64,000 bases of DNA from Delphinus delphis (Eukaryota > Chordata > Mammalia > Artiodactyla > Delphinidae), in the NCBI RefSeq assembly GCF_949987515.2, contig NC_082686.1:50189911-50253910 (forward strand), given 5' to 3'. The position numbers were made by a program, and so were the translations under genes. Below are positions 46,856 to 59,055 of this stretch, piece by piece; the first letter of the stretch is position 1, and the number at the start of each line of letters is the position of its first letter. The notes below the pieces were generated by a model. It did no database searches. It saw only the letters and a list, made by a program, of their open reading frames with translations, and was not told the DNA's origin.

Positions 46856-49800
46856 ACTGCAGTGTGTGTGTATGTGTGTACACACGTGTATACCTGTGTG
46901 TATGAATGGACATTGTGCATGTCAGTAGGGAGAGGGGAGATAACGTGAAGAAGAAGAAAATGAGTTGATCAGGTGACAACAGCAGCATGGCTCTGATCAG
47001 AGTTTTACTTTTTGTTGTTGTTGTCACTGAATAGAAAGAGCTATAGATTGCGTTTAGATGATCAGACCTGAAGACTGATTTATATTATTAATACTATATG
47101 ATTACTGTCACTTAAAATAAGAAAATCAATATCCTACTTGCTAAATGGCTTGATTTTTATCGTTTAAACTTTTCCTGCATTTGCTTGGGTTAAAAAACAG
47201 AGAAAGGGAAATAAACGTCTAAAATACATTAATATAAAATGTTAAGCACATAACTACCATATGTAAAGTGTTGTGTCTACATTTCTGTAATTTCTGGTCT
47301 ACAGGGATTGGATTTTCACCATCTTTGCCAAAGCTATTTGACAAAATCAGAAATAAAATACTAAAGCAAACTCATTTTGAAAAAGTAAAATGGAAATAGA
47401 GCAGATGTCATTTTGTAAATGGGGAATTAAAAAGCTTTCTGTTTGTCAGCATATGAAAAGTTTAAAATAATTTCATTTCATGAAGAGTCAGACTTTAAAT
47501 GATCAAAAATTACTGATAGGTGAGAGTAACACAAATAAATTTATTAAAGTTCTGTCACTGTCATTTATACATTCAGTAGACTATATATTATTTATTCACT
47601 AAGATAATGCATTATGCAATTAGAGCTATTTTTCTGTTTTGTATCATTTAAATTTTGTATTAAACTGCATTTAAATAAAAATTCAAACAATTTAGTCTGC
47701 ATCTATCACAACTGAGGATGGCAGGTGTCTGGGGTATAATATAGGAGACTTGATTTATTTCAAGCTTCTTGTTTGATAAAAAAGATTCAGAATTAATTAT
47801 CAATCCAGCCTGAAGAGAACTCTTTAAAATTATATCTTTCCAGTCAAATTTATTCATTAAAAATGCTCCTTTACCCTCACCCCTACCCCTGCCTCAACTA
47901 GTCAGTCCATTTCCTGTTACTGTCCTTGATGAGACTTTGAAGAAATATTTGAGTTCCCTAATTCTTAACTGTAATATTTTTTAAACTGTAAAAATATGAG
48001 AATAAATCTATAGCATACAGTTGGATTTGGTGGTGCATGGTGGTTTATTTGGCAGTCATTCCTCATTTTTAATTACAACAAAATTTCTTCTTCCTGTTCT
48101 GTGCAGTATGGTGGGGCTCTTATGTGCACTGTTCTGCTCTTGGAAATGCTCAATTCTTGATCCAACCAAGGTCAGTCAGAATCAGAAACTTGAGCATGCT
48201 ACCACAAAAAAATGCAAACACACTTAATTGCATTTCATTCTAGAAGAGGCTCTCAGACTATATGTCACCTGCCAGAAGACCTATGCCATTGCCATCTAGA
48301 ACTTCCTGTCCAATTTCAAGCCTAGATCTCCCATCTTACCACAAATTTCATATTTTTCAAAAATCCTTTTAAAATTCTTCTCTTGGTTTAGATAAGCTAC
48401 AGCTAGTTTCTGTGATTTGCAACTAAAGAACACCAATACCGCAAGATCCTGGCATGTGTCTGTATAGTTGTGACTTGAAAACGCTGTAACATTGAGAAGC
48501 AATGTATTATCTATCATTTGTCAAAGTATATCATTCAATTGTCAAAATTTGCTCCCCAAATCCATATCAAAATACCTGACTCGGGGGGAAACCCACCCTA
48601 CTCAGACTAGATTTGGTATGTAGCTTTGTGCCATATGACTCCACATGAAGAATGTTCTACATTTTGGCCAAAGTCTTCATTTTCTAGCATTTATCCAAAG
48701 AAAAACAAAAATAGAATACATTAGAAGGATAAATTTAATGTTGCCTGACAAAACATTACCAAGATCTTAAAGTTCAATGAAGGTTAAAATACAAGTTCCT
48801 TAAAATAGGTAAATTGCTCACAAATTATGTTCCTATGAGACTGTAGCTTCTTTTTTTTTTTTTTTTTTTTTTGCTAATATTGACTTCTTTAAATAGTTTG
48901 TGGTCTGAATTATTTCAGATGCTATTTAACTGGGCCTATGATACAAGGTCAGATATTCTCAGTTAAAGACTATGCATTGTAGTGACATAATTTTATTTTT
49001 TAAATAGGTGTACCAACATATGTGCATTTAAAAGTTGAGAGTGCTTCTAGGAAAAATAAGTATAAAAACTTATGTGAACATTTTTCTCTGAACTTTACAT
49101 AGCTAAAGACACAAGTTAAAATTTCTAGAATTCCCTTAGGTCTTTCCCTTCTATATGGTGATCTTAATACTTTGGCTCATTTTGTTATTTCTAATTCATG
49201 CTCTTCCACTAACTTCAAACAAAATTGTTTTAAACATAGATTGATTCAGGCTATGTCTCCAGAGAAATAGAGCAAATACTAAGATAATCCATGTAACTAT
49301 ACTGTTTATGTGACCTTCCTAAACTGTACAGTGGTGGGTAATGAAGATCAACATGAGAGTGGCTGGCATGCCTATGTTTTAGCATCTTGTTCAGGTGAAG
49401 GTGTCTATAATTAGCTGTTTGATCACATGCATACAAATTGAGTCCTGTTTTGAAACAGGAAGGATTTTTTCGATACCACAGGAAGTACAACCTAGCATGT
49501 GAAACAAATCAAACCAAAAACAACAACAAAAGCATTTGCTAAATATGTTTTTGTGATGGTGATGATGTTTATCCTTTTGATTTTGGGCTGATGGGTCTTA
49601 CATCTTTGAGTGCTCTTCCTCTTATAGATGACATCTGAAAATGGTACCTGTTTAATCCATCATGGGATTGTGAAGGTTAATTTTAGAGGAAAATTGCTGC
49701 ATGGACTCAGAAATTGTTATTATTTTCTTGTTTCTGTCTGAGGCTTTATCTACAGTCCTGAGCTGTCATTTTATAATTCTAAAAAAATAAGAGAGCTATT

Positions 49801-50434
49801 ACCAGAAGAGGTGGTTTACCACTAGGTATAAAACATAGTTATTATTATTGTTGTTGGTTGTTTTGTTTCTGTTTTTAACTCATCACTAAAACTGAGTTGA
49901 TTTCCATCTGGCAATTTTGCAGCAGTAGATGAACTATGTGATAATTACAGGTTATAACTTATCATCTAGTGGCAATAATATGTGGACAGCAATTCAACAC
50001 ATAGCCAAGTCAATACCTCTTATTTCTACCCCAAATTAATTATTTATTTTTCTAATTAAAAGAAATTTTACTTACGTAATTGGCTCAAAAAGTGTACTAC
50101 AATTGAGATACTTCCACAGTCAAGGGCAGGGACATAATACACCATTCATCATATTTGCTGGGCTCAGAAGCAGCATGGTGGGAAGGAAGTAAAACATCTT
50201 TGACTTCCACAATTTTTCATCTTGTACTGCAGTAAATTACGAATATACTCTATCTCTCCCTCTTCATCATAAGTTTCCTGAAAGCAGAGGTTTGATAAAA
50301 TATTTTTGATATCTTCCCCATCAAATGGCACCTATGGAGTGAAAACTCTGATATTTTTATTTAAAGAATAAACAAGTGATAATCATAACTTCAGTAATGA
50401 CAGAAATAAAATGATGGTTTAAATCTTATGAAAA
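46856..50434. other. Mostly unique sequence, no gene recognised
   Basis: A poly-T run lies at 48850-48872 with no SINE body attached. Short frames on both strands show no domain. The (GT)n-like patch at 46861-46905 is low complexity. Confidence 0.45.
48850..48872. repeat. Poly-T run
   Basis: About 22 T in a row, flanked by TAGCTTC and GCTAATAT. No SINE or L1 sequence adjoins it on either side. Confidence 0.9.
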
Positions 50435-50635
50435 CTTACCATGTGTCACACAGTGTTCTAATAGCTTTAAATTTATTAACTCATTTAATCTTCTCAAAAA
50501 CCATGTAAGGTACCCTTATTATCCCCAATGTACAGGCAGACAAACACTTGCCAAGCTAACTCATTTAGTAAGTGATGGAAAGGGATTTAAATGCAGGCAT
50601 TCTGGCTCCATAGACTAAAATCTTAACCATCATTT
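50435..50635 (-). mobile_element. MIR SINE relic
   Basis: TTACCATGTGTCACACAGTGTTCTAATAGC, ATTAACTCATTTAATCTTCTC, TTATTATCCCCAATGTACAGGC and GCAGGCATTCTGGCTCCATAGAC follow MIR in reverse over nearly full length. Confidence 0.85.
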
Positions 50636-50934
50636 CTTTACTTTTTGGCACTTTAATAGAAATTATGATTATGATTGTATTTGATGACTACATTAGCTTC
50701 CTATTATTGCTGTAACAAATTATTACAAATTTCTTGGCTTAAAGCAACCCAAATTCATTATCTTATAGTTCTGGAAGACAGTAGCCCTAAAATCAAGGTG
50801 TTAACCAGACTACATTTTTTCTGAAGGCTCTAGGGATGAATCCACTTCCTTGCCTTGTTGAGCTTCTAGAGGCTGCTCAAATTCCTTGGCTTGTCGCCTC
50901 ACAGTAAGCAGTCAAGTCCTTCCAACCTCTGCAT

Positions 50935-51400
50935 TTTTGTTTGTTTGAGATATAACTGACATCTACCATTGTGTAAGTTTAAGGTATATGTGTTGGTTTA
51001 ATATACTTATGTATTGCAGTATAATTACCACAATAGCATTAGCAGCATTCTCACTCCTGAGTATATATCTGAAGGAATTAAAATCAGTATTTCAAAAAGA
51101 AATCTACACATCCATGTTCACTGCAGCATTATTCACAATAGCCAAGTTATGAAAACAACCTAAGTGCTTATCTACAGATGAAGTGATAAAAAAAGATGTC
51201 ACACACACACACACACACACACACATAGTGAAATATAATTCAACCATGAGAAAGAAGGAAATCCTTCTATTTACAACAACATGATGGACCTTGAGGGAAT
51301 TATGTTAAGTAAGATAATAAGACAGTGAAATACAAGTTATATGACTTACATGTGGAATCCAAAAAAAGAAAAAAAACCAAACTCACCAAAAGCTTTGTTT
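50935..51400 (-). mobile_element. Short L1 with inverted 5' part, inside the LTR
   Basis: 50935-51034 is an L1 3'UTR end in reverse (TTTGAGATATAACTGACATC, TGTGTAAGTTTAAGGTATATG). From 51035 to about 51400 the L1 is in sense: the late part of ORF2 (TCACTCCTGAGTATATATCTG, CAGCATTATTCACAATAGCC, TACATGTGGAATCCAAAAAA). The opposite directions fit twin priming. A (CA)13 run at 51200-51225 lies in the sense part. Confidence 0.7.
51200..51225. repeat. (CA)13 microsatellite
   Basis: 26 bases of pure CA within the sense part of the L1. Confidence 0.95.
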
Positions 51401-51615
51401 ATGTGTGGTCTCTTCCTCTAATCCTGACTTTCCTACCTTCTTCTGCAAGGACTATGTAATTACATTGGTCCTACCTGGATAATCCAGCTATCTTTCCACC
51501 TTAAGATTTTAAATTCATCAGCTCTGCAAAGTCTCTTTTGCAAGGTAAGATAACATATTAACAGGTTCTGGGTATTAGACCATGGGCATCCTATTATGTT
51601 TTTCAGCCTACCACC

Positions 51616-52734
51616 ATGATCAATGAGTATGTAAAAATTTTAGTAATAGCAGTCATGGTCTTACAATATCAACCAGAGCAGGGAAAGAATATGCTTCTGT
51701 TACCAGAATCAGAATTTTAGGACTTTATGAAAATGTTTGAATTCTATAGAATTCAAATCTTGCTATCTTCCTCCTACTCACAAATTAAATAATGTTAACT
51801 TAATATAAAAAGGAATCGGTAGTTTTTCCAGAAGTTTCATAACAGGATTGGGACAAAGCCTATTGCAAATAACTGAATAGCTATGATTCACAAAAAACTA
51901 TAAAGTCCAATGTCTGATCCCTGTAACTGTTTACATCTTATGTCGCTTATTCTGTCCACTAGTGTGACTGCTCAGAAGGCAGAACCTAGTAAATAGCTGG
52001 GTAAAAAACCTGAGTGTCAAATTCTGATGCTACTCAAGGACATTTTTAAGAACCCAAAGGAAGACTTAAGGCTATAATTTTTATATATAATATTGATTAA
52101 AACACACATATATGCATTAATTTTTACAAAATGTTTTTGTGTACATTGCTTCTTTTCAACTTCACAATAAGTCTGTGAGTTAAGTTAGGTAACTAGTACT
52201 CATGGTCATCTTATAGCCAACAAAATTGTTCACCTTATAGACACTTATAAGGAGGTAGTTGATCTTAGACTACAACTCATTTTATGATTCCTATTCCTAG
52301 TCAATTCCTAATCAATGTTGAATGACTATTGCATAACTGCCTTAATTTTGTTTAAAAAAATATATGCATGCTTTAAAAAATCCATCACTGGACAAAGCAA
52401 TCACTAAATTAAATTTAATATAGAGGAAAATGTTTCAGTTATCAATACCAAACACATATATGTATATTTAGATATATACAAACATTGTATGTATTTATTT
52501 AAAATAATGAGGTTCAGAGGGAAAACATATTTTTGAATGAAGTATTAACTTCTGACAAAGTTAAAAAGAAATTTAAATGCATCCCCTCCTCCTGTTTTTT
52601 CCTCCCGTTTTCATCCTGTCTTGGATTTCCTTGGTTTGGTTTCTTCTCTGAGGTAGACTACCTTAGTATCCTAGTAGTTTAACCTTTGCCAAATATTAGT
52701 TCATGCTTTTTCCTTAATTTCTTTATAATAGCAT
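51616..52734. other. Unique AT-rich stretch
   Basis: No gene, named repeat or RNA was seen. Confidence 0.5.
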
Positions 52735-52905
52735 TATTATTCAGACAATAAATCATCATGTGTCAAGCATTATAACAAACCTTGCAGCTTCCAGAGATAG
52801 AAAGATGAAGGAGTCCCTGCCCTTTAAGAATTTATTAGCCACTAGGTATGATATTACATGTAAACATAGCAGATTACAATAAAAGATAAAATGCAAGTAT
52901 AATAT
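52735..52905 (-). mobile_element. Old L2/MIR-type relic
   Basis: TGTCAAGCATTATAACAAACC, AGTCCCTGCCCTTTAAGAATTTATTAGC and AAACATAGCAGATTACAATAAAAG follow the same old family as 12655-12892. Confidence 0.5.
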
Positions 52906-54749
52906 GGGTAGGAATATATAACTGTTTTATCATCAGTCTCTTGATGTCTTGCTCTGTTACTTATGGGGAGATAAAAGATTTTACAAAGGGGTTGAAATTA
53001 TTTTTATGACTATTATTGATATTGATTTACCCTTAACAGAAGGCTTAGTAGAAGATGTATAAAGATGGCTTGATTTAATCTGAAGAAATAAATCTTGCAA
53101 AATGAAGCTTTAGGTTTTTTGGTAGATTTATAGTAGTCTTGTCTTATGGGGAGAAATTCTAGTACTCTTTAAATCACATGATAAAGTTGCATGTTTGAAG
53201 AAGCACTGAATCCTGTCTATAAATTTTTAGGACATGATTCTATAGAACAGCATCTGATTCAGTAAGGTTAGTGCAGTGGAGGAAAAAACCTTGCTGTGCG
53301 TAAGAAGCATCTAGAATGCTTATTAATTAATACAGAGATACCTGTTAGTTAACTTTGTTCAGAGGGGCTCAGAAATATGCCTTTATGATAAGTCCAGTAA
53401 TTCTGACATGTGGTTCAAAGAACTCACTTTGAGGAAACCTGTTTTGAATATCCACAGAAAACAAACAATTAAAAAGTCTCAGTTCTTCTAGTATCATGAC
53501 TGTGTATACATATATCTCTAAACAATCTCTAAAACATTCAGCAAATTGCCCATTCTGTTTAGTCACTCAAATGCCTCTTAGGTCTAAGCCAAGAATGAGA
53601 TCCTCAGGAACAACCTAATATTATTTGGCCCAATTCTAAATCCCCTTACTGAGACAAAGTGATCTATCTGATGCTGGATTTCCAATTTCCAGGAACATAA
53701 GCTTGGCAGTCACATTGACATACCCAGTTCTACATAGAAATTCTAGTCAATACTAAAACAAGCACACTTTCCATCTGAAATTCACCTCAGTCTAATGTAA
53801 TGCCTGTCTTCCAGTTGAATATTGATGGGCCTGGCATTTTTTTTTTTTTATTGGCAAAGCCATTTGGATTGAATTCTCCAGGCAGATGGCTTACAAATGA
53901 GTGACATGTCACCACCTTCATATTTTTCAATGAGTGACATACCAGTACCTTCAGATTGCATATTTTGCCCATTTTTAATCATTCATTGTTTGTTAGTTAA
54001 TGTTGTCTATTATCCTTTATATATATTTAATACAGACTGGCCTTCTAATGGTAGAAAACCATATATTTTAACCTCAGAGGAGCAAAAAACAAATTATTTA
54101 CAAAGGGGCTAAAAAATTCTCCATAATTATTTCCAAAAGGCAGACCAGAATCAAACAGTCTTATGTAGCAGAAACAGGTGATGCCAAGAGAGATGGTTGA
54201 ACAGCTATTATTTTCCAGTGTTGTGTCCATTTTACTTTTAAATTACCACACACTTTAGGGGAATTAAATTCCCTCTATTTTGTGTTAGTTTTCACTGATA
54301 AAAGAAACTTTTGTTAGGACAACATTCTATGTTAAAAATATTGTGCTCCTAATATTTTGTGAATGAGGCTAACATTTTGTGTTTTATTCTAAGAAGGAAG
54401 TAATACTAAGTGATTTATGAATAAGTAATCTTCTAAAAATTGACATGGAGAAAAAACAAGCATAGAAAGATAAAATTTGAAGAGAGATGCCACCATTTTT
54501 TAAAACTTCTTAGTGCAGGAAAATAATCCAATCCAATTATCCTGAGACTATTGAAATGAGAAAAAGAAGTCCTGTTTCCTAATATTGAGCAAGTTATGAA
54601 ACCTTCATGCGTTTCCCTTTCTTTTCCACAAATAGCCCTCATAAGGTTTGCACTGCCCAGGTTATCCAGTTGTGGTGAGAATCACATAGAGGGAGCCACT
54701 GTTGCCTGAAATTCTCTAATGAGAAGTGTCACCTTCTATGAGTATGGAA
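52906..54749. other. Mostly unique stretch
   Basis: A short diverged tandem repeat lies at 53897-53958 (ATGAGTGACAT twice, each followed by ACCTTCA about 15 bases later). A T run lies at 53838-53849. No gene was recognised. Confidence 0.45.
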
Positions 54750-54885
54750 GATTCAACTGGCTAGACCCCTCCCCTGGAGATTCTGATTTAGAGGGTCAGG
54801 GGTATGACTCCCATATTTAAATATTAACATGAGGTCCGAGTGAATTTTCCCATTGGGGCAGTTTAGACAATACTGAAAGTGTTAT
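54750..54885 (+). mobile_element. MER5/MER20-like DNA transposon relic
   Basis: CTAGACCCCTCCCCTGGAGATTCTGATTTAGAGGGTCAGGGG (in part) followed by TTAACATGAGGTCCGAGTG resembles the middle of these short hAT elements, as at 2830-3022. Confidence 0.5.
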
Positions 54886-55004
54886 TTGAAATTTTTTACG
54901 GGAGGAAAAAAGCAGCAACCGGTTAAAGGCAAGGCTAATACTTAGCCAGAACTCATTGGTCTGGCCTTAGCAGTTACTATAGTGAAAGACCTCTGATCAG
55001 GTTT

Positions 55005-55231
55005 GTTTTGTTTTTTTGTTTTTGTTTTTTTTTTTTTTTGCGGTACGCGGGCCTCTCACTGTTGTGGCCTCTCCCGTTGCGGAGCACAGGCTCCGGACGC
55101 GCAGGCTCAGCGGCCATGGCTCACGGGCCCAGCCGCTCCGCGGCATGTGGGATCTTCCCGAACCGGGGCACGAACCGGTGTCCCCTGCATCGGCAGGCGG
55201 ACTCTCAACCACTGCGCCACCAGGGAAGCCC
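55005..55231 (-). mobile_element. CHR-2-type SINE, full length, reverse orientation, well preserved
   Basis: A T-rich edge broken by a few G, the body GCGGTACGCGGGCCTCTCAC and CTCCGGACGCGCAGGCTCAG, and the tRNA-like head in reverse ending GCCACCAGGGAAGCCC. CTGATCAGGTTT flanks it exactly at 54993-55004 and 55231-55242. CpG sites are kept, which points to a recent insertion. Frames here (54997-55344 minus, 55003-55250 plus) are SINE artefacts. Confidence 0.96.
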
Positions 55232-55242
55232 TGATCAGGTTT

Positions 55243-57399
55243 TAAATTAACCACTCCTGGCAGCAGCCAGTCCCTCTTCTGACAACAGCTCCTTCTGTTC
55301 CCTGTTTCAAACAAAACTGCAACTGAAGAATTAGTGGTTGTCACAGCAGGTAGCCCGCAGGACTCTGCTCTAGGCTTTAGTTGCAGGTTTTCTGGATTAG
55401 CTAGTACCTGTGCCAGATTGGTTGCTAAATTTCTTTTTATAGTATCACTCCTGGATCAAGGCATATGTTTACTAATCCACAGAGAGATTGTCCAGTATCT
55501 TTGAAGTCAAGTTGGGTCTGGTTGCTGTAGAATGTAAAAAAAAGCTTGAAAACAAATGAGTCACACAAAGAAAGAGTGCTTGTGCCATTTCAGAGGTTTT
55601 TGTTTGCCTGGAAGCTAGGCTTTTTCTTCCAATTTCAGTGCATATTTCAGGGGAAAAATTAGTAGTTATTCTTATCCTGAATAAATTTAGCCAGGAATAC
55701 AACACATAGGAAGGGATTGAAGAACAGTAGACAAGAGAGTGTGGAATCTTCAAAGTAGATGATACAGATGGTGGCAGCTCAATGGTAAACCATCAGCAAA
55801 GGAAAGAGAGAGACAGAGACAGAGACAGAGCTATCTTCATAGAAATACAGAAATACACATAGGACCAAACAATGAAATATGTGAAGTTTGGAATTTATGG
55901 ACTATGAGAAATGTGCTGTAAAGACAAATGTATTTTTGAGACATTGCAGCAAGAGCAACAGAGCCTTCAAATAATTATTGAATAAATGTAAAGCTTTTGA
56001 AACTGTGCTACAATATTAAATCATAAATATGCAAGACATGTGTGATCACTTACCCTAGGATATCAGAAACTTAAAGGTTTCAGGATGTGTATCTAAACTT
56101 ATGTAGGGCACGGAAAAAAACTGGGGGTGCAGTGAAAAAGCAGTAGGGAAGTTATCCTGGGAAATTTTCAGTGAAAAGGCAGAGTGATCTTGAATTGCAG
56201 AGCAATGAGAGAAAGTGTGGGAATGGAGGAGGTGTGGTTGAAAGGAAGTATTGGTGTCAGAATCTGTTGTCCTGAGACTATAATAGGACAGCTTAGGGCA
56301 GGGAGACAGGCTGCAGCATCTGAGAATACACAGAACCTACATGGAAAATAATAGATGTAAGAGCTGTTGTCTGCAGGAGATTTTTAAGGCTTTTATAGGT
56401 TTCCTACCCCATGGTCTGTGGATACACTGACTGGTTAAAGTGCCAAGGACAAATGAAAATGAGACATTAATGATCTCTTACTAACACCCTGGTGAGGAGA
56501 ACACAATTGTTAAAGTTCACTTCATAATTGAATGTGACAACAATTAGTTCAGAAGTTTAACTTAGCTGCTTGGTAAGTACCATGATTAAGTTGTTTCCAA
56601 ATGATCCCCCTCTGCTTGAATTTGTAAATAAAGCAAAGTAGGTAATATATGAAGTAAAGATGCCTCCATCTGAGAGAACACACAGTTATCTAACTACTGG
56701 GCAAATGCCCAGGATGGGGCAGCTTGACTTAAACCAATTCTGCCTTTATTCCTGTAAATAAACCTAAAGATAAATGGCAAAATATAAAGATGTTAGCAGT
56801 AAAATTTTGTGACCTCCCTGAGGTTAAATTATGTGATTAATGTTCAAATATCTTTCTTTTATTCTTTGTGGTTCAGTAGCTGAATGCATTGAGTCAGATA
56901 GATCTCAGTTCCAAGTTGTACTGAAACTACTGATGAAATGTATGTTTACGCACAAACCTATCTGAAAGACTCAAAGTAACACACATCCTTATGCTTAAAT
57001 TCAACAACAATATAAATAGGATTTCTTGCTCTTGAGTTCACATGATGACCACTAATCTAATTTTTGTTTCATAGATCATCAAATAACTTTGGATGTGATA
57101 TATGCTCATTGAAACCTTTATCTTCTTCCACATCTCCTCACTCACATAAAATTGCTTCAGCTCCTAATTTTCTATAAATATTGACATGGCTCTGCAAAAT
57201 CTCTTTCCTATTCAAAGTAAAATGTCTCCAAATCTACCCATTTCTGGCAATACTAGTTGACTATCTGTTTGACCATACCCTGATTCATTTCCTCACATAT
57301 TTCATTTCTCCTTTATTAATAAATGTTTTCACTAGAGATTTTGTCTTTCTGCTACAAATATTCTAAAGTTTTTCACATGTTAAAGTTTTACTTTCCATC
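55243..57399. other. Unique stretch, no gene recognised
   Basis: A GAGACA run lies at 55807-55830. No named repeat or domain was seen. Confidence 0.45.
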
Positions 57400-57855
57400 T
57401 AATTATAGGGAGACAATCCTCCATGCATCTCTCACTTTTCTGCATGTCTTGCAAGCCAGGCATTGATTGACTTTATTTTGGACTATCTTTTCAAGGATGT
57501 CTGTATAGCAAATAGCTGTGGTAAAGAGATAGTGTCTCCCTCTAGAACAAAGAGAAATGTCTTTACTGCGCAGTATAATAATAATGTCTCCTTTCATGAC
57601 AAAGGTCAAACAAGTTTATGACCCATTATAAATGGGTTCCCTAAGCTCAGGGTTCTTCCTCTATAATTAAACCCATTGTATGTGCAAACATTTCTCAACT
57701 GGCTGTGAGAAGTGGGGCTTTGGAACTCATGCAAAAGATGGTACTCTGCAAATACAGCTATTGCTGTGAGTAATAAAGTAGTTTTTCTCTGACCCAGGAG
57801 TCTGTGTCTTATTCCAGCATTTATGAAACTGTGACAGGGTAACTTTTTAGCTTGC
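57400..57855 (+). mobile_element. LTR fragment, LTR16/ERVL-like
   Basis: GTGAGTAATAAAGTAGTTTTTCTCTGACCCAGGAGTCTGTGTC (in part) has a polyA signal AATAAA at about 57771-57776 followed by the T/C-rich tail common to retroviral LTRs. The upstream 350 bp is consistent with the U3 of such an LTR. The exact ends are unclear. Confidence 0.5.
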
Positions 57856-58917
57856 AAATTTTCAACCCTTCACAGTTCTTTATGGGAACATGCCTTCCAG
57901 GTACCATTTCATATTATTTTCTTTTTTCACCATCCCAATCATCAAAGAGTAACCTATATGCCCTGCTTCCATTTCCTCTTGTACCAGTCACTCTTTAACA
58001 CAATGAAGAGTCTGACTTCTTCTCCCATACCATTACTGAAATTTCTTTCTTCAGTGATACAAAATTCTCTTGTAGTATTAAATCCAGGGTTCTTTGAACA
58101 ACTCCTAATTTTCTTTGATCTTGCTAAGGCATTTGTTATGTTGATCACCTTTTTCCACTTGAAACTCTTCATTGTGATGCCCCTTTTAGTCTTAAATTTG
58201 TTCCTTCTTGGTCACTCTCAATGGCCTCTCTGTTACTAACATCCCATTAGAGAGATCATACTTTACCTGTTGTAGGACCAGCCCCTAAAGCTCTGTTTTT
58301 GATCAGTTCTTTTCTGATAATTCATTAGTAGCTTAAACATCTTCAGCTCAGAACTATGTCTCAAGTCTACCTCTCTCAAAGCTTCACTTTCACATCTCAA
58401 CAGCTGCTAATGACTTCTATTTAAATATCCCTGTCTCCAACCCCTCAAACTCAGTAAATACAAAGTCAAATATCTTTCAGCTTGAGCCAAACTTATGCAC
58501 TTATGGAGAGGATGCTATTATTCACCTAGTTTTCCTAATTTTAATATTGAGAAACATCTTTTCTTTCTCTCCATATCTGAACTTATTGTCTTGCTGATCA
58601 TTCATTATTAATTCTCCATGTGCCTCCTTGTTTATATTCATTATTTCATTATCCTAAATCGTTATCCTTTATTTCATTAATATCCTTGGTATACTACATA
58701 TATTTTGTAACTGGGGATCAATTTTCTTCAATTTGATGTATTATTAAACCAGTGGTGATTTACTTTCTCAAAATACAACTGCAGGTTTTTCAAGTTCCAG
58801 CTCAAAAAATATTCTTACCTTTAGATGAAAACCATCTAAAGTTGGAAATCTCCAAAATTATTTACCAAGTTCCTTCTCCATTTTCTCTTCTACCTCTGCT
58901 TTAAATATATATATTCA
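57856..58917. other. Unique stretch, pyrimidine-rich
   Basis: The frame at 57958-58239 (93 codons) is hydrophobic and leucine/phenylalanine-rich because the strand is T-rich. No gene is supported. Confidence 0.4.
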
Positions 58918-59055
58918 TCATTCATTCAACAAAAATTTATTATAATCTACTTTTCAGGCACATTACTAGAACTCAGGAAGCAAAGATGAATATAACATAT
59001 TGCCTGTCCTCGAGTACTAAGGAAAAATAAATATTGATCAGGAAATATTACAGTG
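58918..59055 (-). mobile_element. Old L2/MIR-type relic
   Basis: TTCATTCAACAAAAATTTATTATAATC, GGCACATTACTAGAACTCAGGAAGCAAAGATGAATA and CTGTCCTCGAGTACTAAGG match the family of 12655-12892. Confidence 0.5.

Larger units (their letters stand above)
50690..51615 (-). mobile_element. MaLR/MLT1-like LTR, reverse orientation, split by an L1
   Basis: The left part (TTAGCTTCCTATTATTGCTG, TTATAGTTCTGGAAG, AAATCAAGGTGTTAACC) and the right part (GTAATTACATTGGTCCTACC, GATAATCCAGC, CAGCCTACCACCA) together make one LTR of the same family as 4293-5006. The L1 at about 50935-51400 sits between them. Confidence 0.65.

Noticed and set aside
55180..55231. tRNA-like sequence
   Set aside because: It is the tRNA-derived head of a SINE, not a tRNA gene; the same holds for the heads at 4.5, 6.2, 17.0, 29.0 and 38.4 kb.
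54997..55344. Overlapping frames on both strands (115, 80, 80, 72 codons)
   Set aside because: They all fall on the GC-rich CHR-2 SINE, which lacks stops by composition.
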